DNA from: Gracilaria vermiculophylla
Lineage: Eukaryota; Rhodophyta; Florideophyceae; Gracilariales; Gracilariaceae
Direction: 5' to 3'
Length of the DNA: 47,900 nt
Assembly: GCA_019155205.2 (NCBI GenBank)
Contig: JAHNZQ020000181.1
Location: 2,563,141 to 2,611,040 of the forward strand
The notes beneath the pieces are model-generated. The model saw only the letters and a program-made list of their open reading frames with translations, was not told where the DNA came from and did not search any database. A program made the position numbers and the translations under genes. Positions within the stretch are counted from its first letter, which is position 1; each line of letters starts with the position of its first letter. Positions 20,291 through 30,517 of the stretch are shown one piece after another.

Positions 20291-21296
20291 TTAGACACAC
20301 TGGAGGGGAAACCCAGCACAATATAAAGATCCAATGTAGAGCGAATGACAGCAAAACGCATAACAGTCGTCATGTATACTTTTGTCCGAACTCAAACCTG
20401 TTTCATTGGTTTAAAGAGAAGACAGTTAGCACAACCTGAGACCAAAGGATGATGAAAATAAGCGATTACTTACATGTCCGTTCGTACGTATCGGCAGACG
20501 CTGAAAGATCAACGTCAATGACGTCATTCTGTCTTATGGCATTGGGAAGGAAGGCTTCTGCTTTCTGTTTCTTATCGCCGTAAGAGGAAATTTTGTTGCG
20601 GGTGGTGAGCGGGGTATTCGCGTATTCTGTTGAAGATACCGTGTTATTGCCATCGATGGTTTGAACGTGGCCCTTGTAAATCATACGTTCCATTTCTATC
20701 TCTGTGACGTAGTCTTTGTTTGGAATTGGGTCCCTTTCAACATCTTCGAGCCCAAATGTGGTTAAAGATGCACACAACCGCATATAATACACACCAGTGA
20801 AAAGATCAACCCATGCACAAAATGCCCACTTTTGTGTCTTGAGGCTGTAAAAAATGGCTCCTTCTTCCTTTTGAAACGCCTCAAGAAGCTTTTGTGCAAA
20901 CTGATTGGATGCGAAAGTCGTTCCCGGAAACATAGTATTATCGAGATAGTCCAGAGCTTCACGAACAGCGTCGGCGTTAGCATCGTAAACGTTTTGGGGT
21001 GCATCTTCATGGATTGTTTTGTTAAAGATCAAATTGAATGTAGGTTTGCTGAAGAACTTCGTATTGTAATTATATTTTGATGGTGGGGTTGGGGTGAGAG
21101 AGCGATGCACTCCTCCGCCCGGTTTATGAGATGCAAAATGCTTAGAGCTCGCCATGCTTTGTTTTTGGAAAGCACCAAAAGCTTTCCGGAGAACGAGTTC
21201 AATTTCGTTTGCCCCGAGTCGCTTAACAACCACAGGAGACGCTAAAGGACAAAGTGCCAGGAAAGCAAGCATCAAAAGGTTAGATAATGATCCCAT
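20291..21296 (-). CDS. Secreted Cys-rich orphan protein, two exons
   Basis: Exon 1 is 21296-20474 and exon 2 is 20397-20291, with an intron at 20398-20473 (76 bp). The exon-1 frame ends on a stop formed by a GTAAGT donor. On the minus strand a TGCTAAC branch site and a CAG acceptor follow, and splicing in phase 1 gives a 309-aa protein. The start is the ATG at 21296 (longer frame from a TTG is unlikely): MGSLSNLLMLAFLALCPLASP is a signal peptide. The middle is soluble and N-glycosylatable (several N-x-T/S). The spliced C-terminus gains a cluster of cysteines (about seven in 35 residues, including a CC pair). No family recognised. Likely an extracellular or vacuolar disulfide-bonded protein. 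Confidence 0.65.
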
Positions 21297-22584
21297 GTTG
21301 CTGAGAACGAGCGGCGCTAGGAACAGTGCTGAGGTAGAGGGTTGAAGTAAACACAAGGCGGTGGAGACTCGCAAGTACGAGGTCCGACGGAGTCATACGC
21401 GGGATATGGTTGACCCCTCAGGAGGCTTGTATACAGAATTGCTCGCCGACCCCATCTATAATATAGACAAACAGGGTTACGTGGCTGTTGAATTGCGGCA
21501 GCAAAATCTTGAAAGGCAAGGAGTTTCAGGTACTATCAAGGACTAGTGACAACGGCCAGCAAGAAATCTGAGCTGGTGCTATTTCGAGCATTCCAACACT
21601 GGAGAGCGGTCAAATCATATTTAAACAATATAATACTAAAGCAGAAAGGTGGTAGCGGTTGATTTTAACATCACAATCATGGCTGAGCTTGAGAGAGCGA
21701 ATTCATTTTGAGACGAGCGTTCAGACGCCGTTATTGCAGGATACGCAGCCTAACGCTTGAACGACATGGAAGCCAAAATTCGCTTCCATACAGTCGTGCT
21801 CACGAACAGCAGGGAACGCAACGCAAGACAGAGTGAATTTACGCAATCTAACGTCTCCGAAAGAAGTACTACGTCATGTTTGTCCTCTAACAGCTTTGTT
21901 TGGCTTCATAGTTGAATGGGTGGAAACCGTCAGCTTCGTTAGGAATTGTTTTGTTGACTAAGTTGCATCAAGTTCGTGATTGTATGATATCGATCATCGA
22001 AAGGTGCATGGCATTAAGCGAAATGTGGTGATAGAATGGAAGGCGCCTGCAAGGCGTGGGTGAGTGTGTGCACATCTGCAAGGGTACTCATGTTCTGAAG
22101 TGCGGTGTTCACGCACGGAGCTCGACCGCCAAAGCTGTGCATTTGATGGATACGGGACGTGCTCTAATGATTCTTTGCTGACGCGGATGGTGCATGACTT
22201 GGATGGTTTGTTCTGAAGCTCGTTGTGGATTCCTAACGAAGGTTCTCCGTGGTGATGGGGAGCTCGTCGTACTGATGAGGGTGTTTAGAACTTGGGTTCG
22301 GTCCAAGCCATCGTTAGAGGACATGCTGTGTATCGATGCCGTTGCGAGTCGCTTACGCTTGGTAGACAGCCACTGAGGGGTGGGCGGCAAGCATCGATGG
22401 CGGTTCAGTGTTCTTGACACGTGCACACAATCAATGGGCGGCAATTTGGCACGCGCTTCGTGCAGCTGCAGCGCTTACACGTGGTGGGAAAGCGTTACGG
22501 CGAGGAGAAAGCTAAGGCCATAGGGGGTGTTGCTTACACCTAACCAGGGCTGCACGCACTCACAGCGCAGCGCCTACTAGTCCT
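21297..22584. other. Intergenic, no gene seen
   Basis: About 1.3 kb. The first 100 bp or so upstream of 21296 should be the promoter of the secreted protein. A Ser/Arg-rich minus frame (22109-22444, 111 aa) has no domain and overlaps open frames on the other strand. CACGTG-type boxes lie near 22418 and 22479. Confidence 0.35.
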
Positions 22585-23427
22585 TTACGGTTCCTTGACA
22601 TAAACTCCCTGAGCGCCGGCAACTATGACGGCGCTGGACATGCCGAGGAAGAGGCCGTGTTCCACGACGCCGACCAGGCTCTCTATTTGGCTGGCGGCCA
22701 AGACAGCGTCCTTGATGGGAGCGTCAAAGTACAGATCAACAATGTAGTTATCATTATCCGTGACATACGGTTTGTCGCCTTCCATCCTGAGCTTGGCGGT
22801 GCAGCCCTTGATACTTTCAAGACTGAGCAGGCGGTTGAGATTGAACTGCCAGCAGAAGGGCGTGACTTCCACAGGCATGGCGCCGCTGATGCCCAAGCCG
22901 TCTACCAACTTGCTCTCATCGACAATGACAATGAACTTGTTGGCCTGCACTTCCACCATTTTCTCGCGCAGCAATGCGCCACCGCGGCCCTTGACAAGGT
23001 TGAGGTTCGGGTCAACCTCATCGGCGCCATCAATGGCTACATCCAGAACCGGGTGAGTATCCAGCGTAACGAGCGGGATGCCCAGCGACTGCGCCTGCTC
23101 CTTGGTGCGAATGGAGGTGGGAATGGCGACGATGTCGGTGAGCTGGCCCGACTTGAGCTTCTCGCCAAGGCGGTCGACGGCAAACTTGGCAGTGGACCCG
23201 GTGCCCAGGCCCACCACCATGCCGGACTGCACGTAGTCGTCGACGGCCTTGTAGCCGGTCTGCTTCTTGAGCTCGTCGACGGACGGCGCCATGGCCATAA
23301 CGGCGGCGCCCGCGGCGGCCACTCTGCGCGGGACGCGCGCCGCCCGCGGCGGAGCGCCCGCACAGAAACGCACGCGCGGCGAAGCGGCGACGCGCCCGAC
23401 GCCCAGCGGAGAAACGAACGCGCACAT
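22585..23427 (-). CDS. rpiA: Ribose-5-phosphate isomerase A, plastid-targeted
   Basis: 280 aa. Residues 1 to about 45 are Ala/Arg/Pro-rich with hydroxylated residues and no acidic ones, like a plastid transit peptide; Met46 is an alternative start. The enzyme begins MAPSVDELKKQTGYKAVDDYV. Signatures: GLGTGSTA (73-80, phosphate loop), DGADEVD (133-139) and KGRGGALLREK (146-156), with the catalytic Asp and Lys regions intact. It interconverts ribose 5-phosphate and ribulose 5-phosphate in the Calvin cycle and the pentose-phosphate pathway. Divergent from the MPN+ gene across a 401-bp spacer. Confidence 0.95.
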   Translation of the reverse strand: MCAFVSPLGVGRVAASPRVRFCAGAPPRAARVPRRVAAAGAAVMAMAPSVDELKKQTGYKAVDDYVQSGMVVGLGTGSTAKFAVDRLGEKLKSGQLTDIVAIPTSIRTKEQAQSLGIPLVTLDTHPVLDVAIDGADEVDPNLNLVKGRGGALLREKMVEVQANKFIVIVDESKLVDGLGISGAMPVEVTPFCWQFNLNRLLSLESIKGCTAKLRMEGDKPYVTDNDNYIVDLYFDAPIKDAVLAASQIESLVGVVEHGLFLGMSSAVIVAGAQGVYVKEP

Positions 23428-23828
23428 TGCTCTCGCCTCACGCCCTACCGCGGCGCACTGCGCGCATTGATGCGCGCGCGCACCAAGTGCAGATCGGCGC
23501 GCGCGAGCTGCCGCGCGCAGCCGCGGCCACGCGCCGCAGCTGCACGCCGCTGCTGCACGCCGCTGCTGCTCGCCGCAACGAGCGGCGCGCGCCGCGCCTC
23601 GTGCCCAGCGCGCACACGTGGCGTGGCGCCTCCGCGCCCGTCGCGCGTGCGGTCGACCGACACGCGCGCGCCTGCGCCGTGGCGTGGGCGGGGAGCGGAG
23701 CGAAACCGGCGCGTTAGCGCCGCGTCGGCCTCGCCGGTAAAGGCGCCGCTATGTCCGAGTCGCCCACCCCTCCCGCCCTCTCCCGCCCTCCCCCCCCCTC
23801 CCCCCCCTAACCCTGACGCTCCGCCGTC
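23428..23828. promoter_or_regulatory. Bidirectional promoter between rpiA and the MPN+ gene
   Basis: 401 bp, extremely GC- and CpG-rich, with CACGTG (G-box) at 23615-23620. On the MPN+ side there is a nearly uninterrupted pyrimidine tract (23763-23806, mostly C) ending about 20 bp before the ATG at 23829. G-boxes are common in light-regulated plant promoters, which would suit a Calvin-cycle gene (inference). Confidence 0.5.
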
Positions 23829-24884
23829 ATGTCGCGCGAGCACCCCGAGCTCATCGATCTCACCGACGTAGCCGCGCAGCCGCTCCGTCGCTCCACCAGG
23901 AACCGCAAGCAGACAGAGCCCTTCACCATCCACGTTGACCAGCGCACCGCGTCCAACTCGTCCGACCGCGAGCAACGCCTGGAGCAGCTCCCATATTGCA
24001 CCGCCGAGGAGCTTGGCATCGACCCGCTCTCCGTCCCGTACATTCGCGTGCACCCCGTTGCCCTCGCCTTGATCACCTTCCACGCCCACCTCACCAAAAC
24101 CGAAATCATCGGCTACCTCGGCGGCTTTGTCACGCGCGTCGGCTCGCGCCCCGAGATTTTGGTCGCGGAGGCCTTTCCGGCGCGTCAGGTCAAGCCCAGC
24201 GATTTGGCCAAGACGGGGCGCTCCGCGTTCACCGAGGTGGAGGCCTTGCCGGAGAGCACCATAGAAATCGCCAACCGCGTCGAGGCTAAGGGAATGCGTG
24301 TTGTCGGTTGGTACCACAGCCACCCCGACGAAAAATTCACCACCGAACCGTCTCGAGTGGACATTGAGAACCAACAAAACTACCAACAACACGTTTACAA
24401 GGACGATCCGTTTGTCGCCGCCATCATTGCGCCTTACAATGATCAGCTTCCGGATCATCATCCGGACATTCAGTTTTTCCGCGTCTCTGCTCAGCAAGCG
24501 CCTTTGCAGATGCCCTACGAGGTTTGCTACGCGCGACTTGCACAGCATTTGCATCCGTTAACACCGCACGACATCACTTTCCCATTGGATGCGTTTATGG
24601 GAGAGTGCTACAACTTGATTTCCGAGTATTCTGCGTTCGGTCGCCGCGTACGATTGGACAAGGAATGGAGGCATCAGGTCATGGGCTTCGTCAAACTCAA
24701 ACGTGCTCTACATGAGATCGTGCAATCTGCCCAACCCTCTGAGCAAGAGCGGCTGTATCGTTCTGCTGTAGATGCGCTTGTGTTGGCCGTCGAAGACGCA
24801 TGGAAGGATAGTTCCGCGCAAGAATCAGAGCGGAGGAGACAAAATTCCGCCAAGAGGCGCAAGAAGCGAAGCCGACGATGGTAG
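23829..24884 (+). CDS. MPN+ (JAMM) protease, MYSM1/MPND-like deubiquitinase
   Basis: 351 aa. After a charged N-terminus, the MPN domain spans about residues 70-210. Zinc and catalytic residues are E92 (in KTEIIGYLGG), H163 and H165 (VVGWYHSHP) and D178, with S175 (PSRVDIENQ) completing the JAMM set. The GWYHSHP core and the D-I-x-x-Q-x-x-Y-Q continuation place it near the histone H2A deubiquitinase MYSM1 and MPND rather than CSN5 or Rpn11. Spacing between HxH and the Ser is nine residues where the JAMM consensus has seven. The C-terminal third is helical with a final basic KRRKKRSRRW, a nuclear-type signal. Likely a nuclear deubiquitinase or MPND-like reader; the substrate is unknown. Confidence 0.85.
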   Translation: MSREHPELIDLTDVAAQPLRRSTRNRKQTEPFTIHVDQRTASNSSDREQRLEQLPYCTAEELGIDPLSVPYIRVHPVALALITFHAHLTKTEIIGYLGGFVTRVGSRPEILVAEAFPARQVKPSDLAKTGRSAFTEVEALPESTIEIANRVEAKGMRVVGWYHSHPDEKFTTEPSRVDIENQQNYQQHVYKDDPFVAAIIAPYNDQLPDHHPDIQFFRVSAQQAPLQMPYEVCYARLAQHLHPLTPHDITFPLDAFMGECYNLISEYSAFGRRVRLDKEWRHQVMGFVKLKRALHEIVQSAQPSEQERLYRSAVDALVLAVEDAWKDSSAQESERRRQNSAKRRKKRSRRW

Positions 24885-25651
24885 CCGTAACTCTGATCAT
24901 CTTTTGATTTCTGCTTAACTTGAACTTTGTACATTATGCAGGTATCGACAAATTCAATCTGCAATGTGTATGGATTTGGTTATGTTGATGACCTGTGCGT
25001 ATGTTTTGCACTCATTTTACTCACACCAACCGTCCCCTGTACGCATTATGGCCCGGATAAACATTTCGAATGAGCTGCCGCAGCAAAGTAGCTTGTGAAT
25101 GTTTTTGTGTTACATCCTAACAAACCTTATGGATCGAATTCGTAGCTGGCTGATTGTTGGTCAGGGGAGAAAACAGATAGTCCTAAAGCTAGGATACCGT
25201 CCTTCAGGTCTGCATCCAAGTGAAAGTTTCAGTTGCCTCATAGATATGAAATCCTGTTCCAGAAGCAGACTTTCTGAGCACGATGGTGGCTTCGTGGTGC
25301 GCTGTAATGCAGTGAAGGGTGCTGACCTGTGTGTGACTTACTCTTTGTACGTTAGGGAGGATAAGGCTACGTGTAAAGCAACTAAAAGTACCAAGGTAGC
25401 CTAATTGGCGCTTGAAACAGTAGCGAGCACTCCTACAATTTTGGCAGCGCGCGGAGCCATCACTCGGACATCAACATCTTGAACGTCTCTGCGTCTTTTC
25501 CCCGCAGACCTTCCTACCCGAGGTTTCCGGCGATAGTGCAGTTAATGGTGGAGGCCAAAGTGTTGGTGCAAAAGGTTTCGCCTTGAAAACCCTACATTCA
25601 TCCCTCATGCACCCCTGACCGCGACGACTGCCTCCCGACATACTCAGAACC
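24885..25651. other. Intergenic, no confident gene
   Basis: 770 bp. A 101-aa frame (25099-25404, +) is Ser/Cys-containing without a recognisable family. The last 200 bp should hold the promoter of MED20. Confidence 0.35.
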
Positions 25652-26385
25652 ATGGGCGCCAAATGGTAAGCTTTTATCCTCGAGCGTCTGCAACCCGTGA
25701 AGAGCAAGCACTCTCACAAATTTGTCGTGATTGATACCGTCGCTGACAATTTCGTCCCAGCGTCTATGATGTTTCAACAGAGGGAACCTCAGCGGCAATG
25801 GTTCAACGTGAAATCATCCGTCGTATCAAGGCACACACTGGACGGCAGTCCGGCTCTTGGCAAGTTTCAGTTTCCGTTTGTACCACCCCGGACAAAAAGC
25901 GACCGCCCATCGAGCTTGTTACGCTTCCAGACGTCACAAACCGCCAATACGTCATTTCCCCCCCGCTGATAACTGAGGCCGAACCCGCACTCACTGTACT
26001 GCTGCGCCGCGTATCCACGTACACTCCGAAGATAACTCGCGCCGCTCGCGGTTCAGAGTTTGATTTCGTGGACTTCTCTGTGCGTGTGGGCATGTCATTT
26101 GATCGACATGGCAGCGCGACGGGCGTTGTGGTCGAAATTGAATATCGGCCTTGCTCGTACATCACAGACTGTGAGTCGCTTATTGCTGAACTCATGGAAC
26201 GAATTGCAGCTCCGCTGGTGCCTCCTCCACATGCGAATAGTGATCCGGGTGTCAGTGGTGCCGCTACCACAGCTTATAACTATAACCGAATCGTAGTTGA
26301 TGCAAAGAAGTTCAATGAAAAGGATCTGGTACCCTTTTCGAAACGAACTGAAGCGCTTCTATTTGCAAAACTTCTTCGATCGTAG
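25652..26385 (+). CDS. MED20: Mediator subunit MED20, 14-nt first exon
   Basis: Exons 25652-25665 and 25761-26385, with an intron at 25666-25760 (95 bp; donor GTAAGC, branch-like GCTGAC, acceptor CCCAG); 212 aa. Splicing yields MGAKCVYDVSTEG, matching the Met-Gly-x-x-Cys-Val opening of MED20, whereas the unspliced frame lacks an N-terminus. The core FDFVDFSVRVGMSF, then GVVVEIEYRPC and DCESLIAELMERI is the family signature (vision of a conserved strand, E-Y-x-P-C and a helix). Length is close to the human protein. Role: head module of Mediator, bridging regulators and RNA polymerase II. Confidence 0.83.
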
Positions 26386-26958
26386 AAATCATATTTTTCC
26401 CTGATGGGTTGCGTGCCTGGTTTTTCCTTCTTCGCTTTGCTCAACCATGTGTCTTGCGAATATTTCACGCCGCTCCTTTCACTTGTGCACCTGCAGTCAT
26501 TGTTTTCTGATGCAACCAGCTAGTCTGCCCCGAGCTGTGTCACGTAAGGAAGATAAGTACTTGAGAGCCGCGGAAAGCCCCGATGGATGTTTTCGTGAAA
26601 TGAAGGGGCTGGATCATGACCGATTCAATCACACACCGTAGGGGAGGGATTGCTACGGCTGATAGAGCTCTGCTGTGCTGAGCAATATACAGAACAGGTG
26701 TCCACAAATCACCCGAATCTTGAGTAATTTCGCACTTTTCGTTGCCCTTCTTATCCATTCATTTCGCCTGCACGTAAGTAGTTGACTCCACCTCGCAACG
26801 ACCTTGCGCTCGTACGGGCAGTTCTCCACGCCGTCGTCGCTTCCGTGTTCGCGCTCCCCTCCTCGAAAGGTGCGTGCGGAGCAATTGTACAGTGCCATAG
26901 AACTGGTGAATTCCACTGACATACCGCAAGGGAAATCAACGTCAGCATCCGCGCCGAA
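26386..26958. other. Intergenic spacer, no gene seen
   Basis: 573 bp with only short frames on both strands. It contains the 3' end of MED20 and the promoter of the DUF493 gene. Confidence 0.4.
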
Positions 26959-27396
26959 ATGGCCGCCTTTGTCAAGGCGTTCGCATCCCGAGGCAACATT
27001 CCCTTCTTTGCACGGAGACCGTGTGTAACACCGCTTGGTCGAGCGCATTATGCACATCGCCGAGCTCGCATCACCATGATTCGCGGCTTTCCAAACAATT
27101 TCAATAACGACTTTGCGCACAATTCTGGCAACCGTCGCGTTTTCGATGAGCTGGTTGACTTTCCGTGCGTGTTCACGTTCAAGGTGATTGGCATGGCGCA
27201 AGGGGATTTCATGGGCGATATTGTGGATAGCGTCGCCACCGCGTTGGAGACAGATAAGAAGTACTTGAAGACCAGCTACAGAGATAAGGGAAAATATCGC
27301 AGCATAACGCTCAAAGCGCCCGTTAACACCGCGGAACAGATTTACAGCGTTTACGCCGCCATCGACCGGGACCCAAGGGTCAAATTCAAGTTTTAA
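26959..27396 (+). CDS. DUF493 (YbeD-like) organellar protein
   Basis: 145 aa. Residues 1 to about 45 are basic and Ala/Phe/Arg-rich (AFASRGNIPFFARRP, RAHYAHRRAR), an organelle-targeting leader. Residues about 64-145 form the DUF493/YbeD domain: FPCVFTFKVIGMAQGDF, then the YRSITLKAPVNTAEQIYSVY strand-helix and the end DPRVKFKF. Bacterial YbeD is a small ferredoxin-like-fold protein of unclear role; nuclear copies with transit peptides occur in plants and algae. Plastid location is likely; the function is unknown. Confidence 0.82.
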   Translation: MAAFVKAFASRGNIPFFARRPCVTPLGRAHYAHRRARITMIRGFPNNFNNDFAHNSGNRRVFDELVDFPCVFTFKVIGMAQGDFMGDIVDSVATALETDKKYLKTSYRDKGKYRSITLKAPVNTAEQIYSVYAAIDRDPRVKFKF

Positions 27397-27833
27397 GCAG
27401 TCTACGAGAATCTCTCGTTTTTGTCATTGCCAAGTTGATGACGAGTGGGGATTGCCGGGGACGTGACGCGATTAAGAATGGCTCGGTTCGGATGTTTGAG
27501 TGGTATGGGCCTGCATTGATGGGTACAGATTCAGGCACTGTTTTTTCTAGCTCATGCATACTATCCGCGATCCAGGAAGGCGTTGTTGTTCAGAGTATGG
27601 GGCGTGAAAACGCTCAAAGTTTACAAAGCTGTGCTCGGAAATGAGTCCTGACGGTCATTGGATTTCGGTCGCAAGCATTCATCTGATGAGCGGGACGACA
27701 AAAGCGCAGAAGTGGATCGTAGAAAGGATTTTGGGTGCATCTCTTGATCGTTTGCTTAAAAGCTTACTATTTCTTCATATGTTTGATAAAAAGATATGTA
27801 AATTATGTGTTCTAGGCGTCCCATGCCAGCTAG
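27397..27833. other. Intergenic, no gene seen
   Basis: Spacer between convergent genes; short frames only. Confidence 0.4.
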
Positions 27834-28183
27834 CTACTTTGAAGAGGGCTTTTCCTTGTCTTCAGTGGCACCTATATCTGCAAGCGCGCGCTTGTAAGGT
27901 GACAACTCCTGCGCCTCAGCATCCGCGAGGCGTTCCCTAGTCAAGTAGGTCATACCGGGGGAATTCCAATACCCCTTTGGCAGAAGCGCAACATCCCAGT
28001 TTTTCTTAACCTTGGGGATATTTTCTTGGATCTGGTGATTGGCGTTGGTCAGGAAGATGTGTGCTGTGTGACTCACTGCGTTTGGGAATATTGCCTTACC
28101 TTTTCGAGATGAGCTTTGGTCTTTGCTTCGCGCTCCTCTGGTGTCTCCATCCCTCTGCTTATCCAATACTTGATGAAATACAT
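27834..28183 (-). CDS. Small charged orphan protein, two exons
   Basis: Exon 28183-28100, intron 28032-28099 (68 bp; GTAAGG donor, CTGACC branch-like site, CACCAG acceptor, phase 0), exon 28031-27834; 93 aa. It begins MYFIKYWISRGMETPEER, then KNWDVALLPKGYWNSPGMTYL and a charged tail. There is no signal peptide or Cys. A CTTCAG acceptor-like site about 12 bp before the ATG means a further 5' exon is possible. It has the look of a small organellar-complex subunit but matches no family I can name. Confidence 0.55.
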
Positions 28184-29498
28184 GCCGAGTAAGTCTGAAG
28201 TACGACACTATTCCAGAGGCGGTAACATGGATTGAAGAACGAGGGGGTCCGGAGGGAATTTGACCATCAATCGTGAAGCATAATGGCGCTTGATATGGGC
28301 CGGTAATTACCTTTCACGTCTTGCAAGAGCAGTGATGATGGTGATGCTGTATTGCACGTACCCCACGTGTACAATCCCATGGGCGATGCATCTTGAGAGG
28401 CCGCTGTCGTGGTTAGGCTCAAAGCGCGTGAGCTTTGAGCTCATAGATAGATAATGTGCTTGTCAAGCTTCTACGTTATTCGAGTTGATTATGTCTTTGC
28501 GGTTCTTGTGATTCAAATTGACCGTTAGCCCTTCCCGAAATTCGGGGATAGCATGCTGTTCTTCTCTTTGGGAAACGAAAACAGTATAAATATGCCCCAC
28601 TCAACTCAAACCTCTGCTCTGATACTCCTTCACAACCCATCAGTCATATTCGCTCGCAGACTGTGATAATCTCCCGGCTCTGTCTGTGGAAAACTTCGAC
28701 CCGCTATTCGTTTTATTATTATCCTCTCTGCAGGTTTTAAATCCCCGGCTGTTTTACTATTGTTCCATTCCTCCCTTTCGCTGCAGGTTGTTCAAACCTT
28801 TCGGCTCTGACGATTGTGAAATATTCGCTGTGTTCTCCTCTACCCAATTGAGCTTTTCCATACTGATCATAATGAGCACTTGGTACCCAATCTTCTGCTC
28901 TTCGGATTTTCTTTGACTTGTTATACAGTATCCTTCCGAGCAGTATACTATGAAAAGGATTGGCATCCGTTCAAAGGCCTTGCTTTAAATACTCGTCATT
29001 ATGTAAGAACTTTATTTGTTGGACTACAAGTTGCGAATCGTTGCTCTTGGCTTTGTTGCATACGCAAGCTACATTTTGTATCACCAGCATGACCGTCGTG
29101 GAACATCCCACCGAAATTTGTGGCCCTTTTGTTGTACTCTATTCTTGTTCATCCGATTTTGGACACTGAAAATGAACATCTGAATTTTTTTTTCTATTGC
29201 GAGCTCAGGGCGTGGAGTACAAGTTGCGTACCTTATATGTTACAAACCGTCACAGAAATTGACATCTTCAACTGGTACGGCCATTCCAAGCTTTATTCTC
29301 TTGCTGCGAATGTTTGAAAACTGTTTTTATGTGAATCAAAATTGAAGCATGGTCATCTCATTTTCGGATGGGCGCGAGATGTTCTTCCAATCCAGTTTGC
29401 ACAGCTGACCTAACAGTGAGGAAAGCCCGCTAGAATGACTTGCCGCTGAAGCCATAACTATAAGGTAAGAGCCACATGCTGGTTGTAGTGACCATTGC
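28184..29498. other. Intergenic with an isolated TATA box
   Basis: 1.3 kb, AT-rich toward the right. TATAAATA occurs at 28585-28592 in + orientation, with two CTGCAGGTT-type repeats downstream (near 28731 and 28783), but no frame longer than about 76 aa follows. It could be an unannotated non-coding RNA or a small gene; I cannot support either. Confidence 0.35.
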
Positions 29499-30517
29499 TT
29501 AAAACTTGCCAGCAGAAAAGTCTCGGAAAGCTTGCATGATCTGTTCCTGGGTATTCATTACAAACGGGCCGTGTTGTACAATTGGTTCATTCAAAGGCTG
29601 TCCGGCCAGCACGACAAATCTGGCCTCGTCATCGGATTTGACCTGTACGGCTTCACCGGGACCGAACACTATACATGAGCCGTGTTCACCTTGCACATTC
29701 TTTTTCCCGGTTGTGACGTTGCCTTCTAACACGTAGATAAAGGCATTGTAATGCTCGGGTATTTGTTCCTCGAAAGTGGCGCCCTTCAACATTCGGACGT
29801 CCCAGTACAACGTGGGGGTCTGAGTGAATACTTTGCTTTCAACGTTAAAGCACTTGCCGGCAATAACGTTGACCTCGATAGAGCCATCTTCACTCTTGGC
29901 CAACGGCACATCCTCAGCCAAAAGCTCTGCAAAATTTGATTAGGAGCAAAGTTAGCAAAGCGCTCATGACATGGAGAGGTGTGGTCGTAAGTGCGCAGAG
30001 CTTAAAAACGTCGCTTACCTTGATACTGTGGCTTAGTCATCTTGTGCTTGGCAGCGAGATTAACCCACAACTGCAAACCAATGTTGCTGCCGTCGGTGGC
30101 GGGCATTTCGCTGTGGACGATTCCACGCCCAGCGGTCATCCACTGCAGGTCGCCCACGCCAATTGTCCCGGCATGGCCCTTGTTGTCTTCATGGCGAAAC
30201 GCGCCCTCGAGCATGTAGGTGACGGTCTGCATTCCTCTGTGAGGGTGGTCAGGGAATCCAGCCGGTTGGGTAACATTGAATTCGTCAAGCAGGAGGAACG
30301 GGTCGAAGTTTCGGAGCTCTGCTGACCCTATGCTCCTGCGCACACGGGCGCCGACGCCCTCTGATTGTTCACGGGCAATGACAACTTTTTGAACGTCGCG
30401 AAAGGCGGTCATGGTTGGGGCAGGCGTCGTGAATCGCTTGGAAACGGTTTGCACCAGGTGCGGGCGAAAAAAGAACTTGGATCGTGAAGGAAATGTATGA
30501 GTTACGAAGGAGAACAT
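29499..30517 (-). CDS. Pirin, two exons
   Basis: Exon 30517-30019, intron 29927-30018 (92 bp; GTAAGC donor, TTTTGCAG acceptor), exon 29926-29499; splicing joins PQYQ to ELLAEDVPL in frame, 308 aa. The N-terminal cupin carries the metal set H91, H93 (DHPHRG), H135 and E137 (VHSEMP). The second cupin lies in exon 2 (FIYVLEGNV, GPGEAVQV). Residues 1-35 (MFSFVTHTFPSRSKFF...) are basic and hydroxylated and may be a mitochondrial leader; Met36 is an alternative cytosolic or nuclear start. Pirins bind Fe; reported roles are transcription cofactor and quercetinase. The role here is unknown. Confidence 0.92.

Noticed and set aside
22270..22300. CTGATGAG sequence as a hammerhead core
   Set aside because: No GAAA partner or supporting stems at the needed spacing; the same for CTGATGAG near 27685.
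22657..24554. 404-codon + frame over rpiA and 369-codon - frame over the MPN+ gene
   Set aside because: Opposite-strand shadows of two genes with clear family motifs.
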